49,752 nucleotides of DNA from Rhodoferax sp. (GTDB lineage: Bacteria; Pseudomonadota; Gammaproteobacteria; Burkholderiales; Burkholderiaceae_C), in assembly GCF_028689305.1 (NCBI RefSeq), contig NZ_JAQTWM010000009.1, positions 1-49,752 of the forward strand, in the 5' to 3' direction. Shown piece after piece: positions 47,325 to 49,752 of this stretch. Position 1 is the first letter of the stretch, and every line of letters begins with the position of its first letter. Both the position numbers and the translations under genes were made by a program. Under the pieces are notes generated by a model. The model was not told the origin of the DNA. It did not search any database and saw only the letters and a list, made by a program, of their open reading frames with translations.

Positions 47325-48632
47325 TTAACTCTTCTTGTTGGCTTTTTCGAAACGGTCCAGCAGTTCGTTGCCGCGTTTCACGATCGAGTCCAGCGCGTCT
47401 TTGGGCGATTTTTTGCCACCCCAAACCTGTTCGAGTTCTTCGTCCTCGATGGTGCGGATCTGGACATAGTTGCCCAGTCGGATGCCGCGTGACTTGTCGG
47501 TCACCTTGCGGATCATCTGGTTCACAGCCACATCGGTGCCCGGGTTCTCCTTGTAGAAGCCGGATTTTTCGGTCAACTGGAAGGCCGCCGTGGTGATGGG
47601 CAGGTAGCCGGTGCGCTTGTGGCTGGCTGACTGCACTTCGGGACTGGAGAGGTAGGTGAAGAACTCGGCCACACCTTTGTACTCATCCGCCTTCTTGCCG
47701 GCCATGACCCACAGGCTGGCACCACCAATCACGGTGTTTTGCGGCGCACCGGGGACGTCCGGGTAGTAGGGCAGGGGAGCCAGGCCATAGGCAAACTTGG
47801 CGTTTTTCTTCACATTGCCATAAAAACCGCTGGAGGTGGTGATCATGGCGCATTCACCCGAGACAAAGGTGGCTTCCGGCACATTGGCCCGGCCCTTGTA
47901 GACAAACAAGCCCTGCTTGGCCATGTTGGAGAGGTTGTCAATGTGGCGCACATGCAAGTCCGAGTTGACCTTCATGCGGGCGTCCATGCCCGCCAGACCA
48001 TTGGCCTTGCTGGCAAATTCCACGTTGTGCCAGGCCGAGAAGCTCTCCATCTGGGTCCAGCCCTGCCAGGCGATGGTCAATGGGCATTTGTGGCCATTGG
48101 CCTTGAGTTTGGCGGCAGCCAGCGCCACTTCGGGCCAGCTGCTGGGTGCTTTGCTGGCGTCCAGCCCGGCTGCCTTGAAGGCATCCTTGTTGTAATAAAA
48201 CACGGTCGTGGAGCTGTTGAAGGGCATGCTCAGCATCTCTCCGCTGGGTGCCGTGTAATAACCGGCCACAGCTGAGATATAGGCCTTGGGGTCAAACTTC
48301 TGGCCGGCATCTTTCATGACCTTGCCCACCGGCACAATGGCGTTCTTGCTGGCCATCATGGTGGCGGTGCCGACTTCAAACACTTGCAGGATGTGGGGGG
48401 CGTTGCCAGCGCGGAAAGCGGCCACAGCCGAGGTCATGGATTCGTCGTAGGTGCCTTTGTAGGTTGGCACAATCTTGTAATTGCTCTGGCTGGCATTGAA
48501 GTTTTTGGCCAGGTCGTTGACCCATTCACCGTTGACAGCGGTCATGGAATGCCACCATTGGATTTCCGTCACAGCGTGAGCGGACAAGGCCAGGGAGGCG
48601 GCCATTGCTGCGGCTGCAAGTTTCAATTTCAT
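47325..48632 (-). CDS. ugpB: sn-Glycerol-3-phosphate-binding protein UgpB
   Basis: A 435-aa periplasmic solute-binding protein. The signal peptide is LKLAAAAMAASLALSAHAV; the mature protein begins TEIQWWHSMTAVNGEWVNDL, typical of UgpB, and contains TVFYYNKDAFKAAGLD. GAGGAG precedes the ATG. It is the first gene of ugpBAECQ, with a candidate Pho box 44 nt upstream, so induction by phosphate limitation is likely. Confidence 0.95.
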   Translation of the reverse strand: MKLKLAAAAMAASLALSAHAVTEIQWWHSMTAVNGEWVNDLAKNFNASQSNYKIVPTYKGTYDESMTSAVAAFRAGNAPHILQVFEVGTATMMASKNAIVPVGKVMKDAGQKFDPKAYISAVAGYYTAPSGEMLSMPFNSSTTVFYYNKDAFKAAGLDASKAPSSWPEVALAAAKLKANGHKCPLTIAWQGWTQMESFSAWHNVEFASKANGLAGMDARMKVNSDLHVRHIDNLSNMAKQGLFVYKGRANVPEATFVSGECAMITTSSGFYGNVKKNAKFAYGLAPLPYYPDVPGAPQNTVIGGASLWVMAGKKADEYKGVAEFFTYLSSPEVQSASHKRTGYLPITTAAFQLTEKSGFYKENPGTDVAVNQMIRKVTDKSRGIRLGNYVQIRTIEDEELEQVWGGKKSPKDALDSIVKRGNELLDRFEKANKKS

Positions 48633-48675
48633 GCGAACTCCTCAAAGGTTAAAAGGTAGAGCGTAAGTCGAAATC

Positions 48676-48693
48676 GTGAAGGATTCGTGACAT
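48676..48693 (-). promoter_or_regulatory. Candidate Pho box upstream of ugpB
   Basis: ATGTCACGAATCCTTCAC on the minus strand matches the PhoB consensus (two CTGTCAT-like direct repeats 11 bp apart) at 13 of 18 positions by eye, 44 nt before the ugpB ATG. Confidence 0.4.
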
Positions 48694-48888
48694 CATCATG
48701 TCTATCTGCTCAAGCTTTGATTAAACGCAGAAACCCGGCTTGACCGCATCAGGGTTTACATGAGGGTGGTGTTGGCGCTCTCCATCAGAGCAGTAGGGTA
48801 ATGCTGCGCTGCGGTAACATCGCCCACCCAGCCGGGACGCGCCTTTGACAGGGCGTCAAAGCGCCGTTTGGCTGCCATCACTCCACCC

Positions 48889-49752
48889 ATGAACGCTCCC
48901 ATCCAGCTTAAGTCTTTGTTGCCCGCAGGTGCTCCAGCGCCCCACGGGCCGGAACGCATTCGCGAAATTCCGTACAACTACACCTCGTTTTCCGACCGCG
49001 AAATCGTCATCCGCCTGCTGGGTGAGTCGGCCTGGGGCTGGCTGAACCAGTTGCGCGAAGAGCGCCGCACTGGCCGCTCGGCACGGATGTTATATGAGGT
49101 GCTGGGCGACATCTGGGTGGTGCAGCGCAACCCCTATTTGCAGGATGACCTGTTGGACAACCCCAAACGTCGGGTGTTGCTGGTGCAGGCCCTGCAGCAC
49201 CGGCTAGGCGAGGTGGAAAAGCGCCGCACGCCACAGACTGACCCCGAGCGCGACATCCTGGTGGGGCGGCTGCTGGATGCAGCCCATCAGGCGGTGCAGG
49301 CGTTTGACGCCGCGTTTGTCGAAACCGCCATGCTGCGGCGCAAGGCGCAGCGCACGTTTGCCAAGCTCACCGCCAAGGACAACATCAAGTTTGATGGCCT
49401 GAGCCGGGTCAGCCATGTGACCGATGCGACCGACTGGCGCGTCGAGTACCCGTTTGTGGTGCTGACGCCCGACACTGAGGCCGAGATGGCGCATCTGGTC
49501 AAGGGCTGTATCGAGCTGGGCCTGACCATCATCCCGCGTGGCGGCGGCACCGGCTACACCGGCGGTGCGATTCCGCTGACCTGGAAGAGTGTGGTGATCA
49601 ACACCGAAAAACTGGAGGCCATGAGCGAGGTCGAAATGCTCAAGCTGCCGGGCCTGGATCATGAAGTGGGCACGGTCTGGTCAGAAGCCGGGGTGGTCAC
49701 CAACCGCGTGGCGCATGCCGCCGAGCGTGCCGGTTTTGTGTTTGCCGTGGAC
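48889..49752 (+). CDS. Large FAD-linked oxidase (DUF3683-type), 5' part
   Basis: The open frame from ATG 48889 runs without stop for 288 codons to the window end. The N-terminus ([21 protein letters not shown] in part, [17 protein letters not shown]) and an FAD-binding PCMH region ([30 protein letters not shown]) match the long GlcD-like oxidoreductases of betaproteobacteria that carry extra Fe-S domains further on and exceed 1,200 aa. The likely substrate is a 2-hydroxyacid; not determinable here. It is divergent from ugpB. No good Shine-Dalgarno is seen. Confidence 0.85.
   Translation, partial: MNAPIQLKSLLPAGAPAPHGPERIREIPYNYTSFSDREIVIRLLGESAWGWLNQLREERRTGRSARMLYEVLGDIWVVQRNPYLQDDLLDNPKRRVLLVQALQHRLGEVEKRRTPQTDPERDILVGRLLDAAHQAVQAFDAAFVETAMLRRKAQRTFAKLTAKDNIKFDGLSRVSHVTDATDWRVEYPFVVLTPDTEAEMAHLVKGCIELGLTIIPRGGGTGYTGGAIPLTWKSVVINTEKLEAMSEVEMLKLPGLDHEVGTVWSEAGVVTNRVAHAAERAGFVFAVD

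Noticed and set aside
48756-48977. Small minus-strand ORF in the ugpB/oxidase divergent gap
   Set aside because: It overlaps the start of the FAD-linked oxidase frame, and has no motif or good start signal.

Overview
The window is chromosomal DNA of a betaproteobacterium, most likely a Comamonadaceae member of the Rhodoferax/Polaromonas type. The evidence is gene order (plsX-fabHDG-acpP-fabF followed by rpoE-rseA-rseB-mucD-lepA-lepB-rnc-era-recO-pdxJ-acpS-nagZ; rplU-rpmA-obgE-proB; prfA-prmC-slyX-grxD), GC-rich coding sequence, and frequent ATGA stop/start overlaps. Nearly everything is single-copy core genome. I see no phage, insertion sequence, CRISPR array or rRNA, and no gene-free stretch above 300 bases (the longest is about 256 bp, before the last gene). 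The final gene runs off the window.

Layout. 45-3179: rluC, a HAD phosphatase, a Rieske protein and an S49 peptidase, tightly packed on +. 3210-4582 (-): a tetrapyrrole-methylase-family methyltransferase and maf. 4609-11139 (+): yceD, rpmF, then fatty-acid synthesis (plsX, fabH, fabD, fabG, acpP, fabF). 11186-15471 (+): a YgfX-like membrane protein and the envelope-stress module rpoE-rseA-rseB-mucD. 15696-24286 (+): lepA, lepB, DUF4845, rnc, era, a GNAT enzyme, recO, pdxJ, acpS, nagZ. 24299-30926: accessory genes, namely a 75-residue protein, a hemerythrin-GGDEF diguanylate cyclase, a VF530-like protein, an aldehyde dehydrogenase, an HDOD protein, and selD facing a FAD oxidoreductase. 31115-35599: fmdB, tRNA-Pro(CGG), ispB, rplU-rpmA, obgE, proB. 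35656-43371: a CNP1-like protein, rppH, proS, a lytic transglycosylase, grxD, slyX, prmC, prfA, hemA. 43442-48632: a small membrane protein and the ugpBAECQ glycerol-3-phosphate uptake operon with a candidate Pho box. 48889-end: 5' part of a large FAD-linked oxidase.

The most unusual content is a dispersed AT-rich element of about 54 bp. I aligned eleven copies by eye with identical internal spacing (ten fairly convincing, one weak). One end carries blocks resembling TGGCCTCTAGCCCGGATAAA; the other carries a small inverted repeat, GCTAT-N7-ATAGC. The copies sit at gene borders or inside reading frames. Three lie 0, 1 and 3 nt before the starts of recO, prmC and nagZ, none of which has a visible Shine-Dalgarno. 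Three supply the stop codons of fabH, acpS and obgE. Others are translated inside sppA, yceD, rseA, a lytic transglycosylase (as its signal-peptide core) and an 89-residue membrane protein. This looks like a mobile or formerly mobile palindromic element repeatedly co-opted by coding genes. I cannot name a published family for it. All alignments were done by eye.
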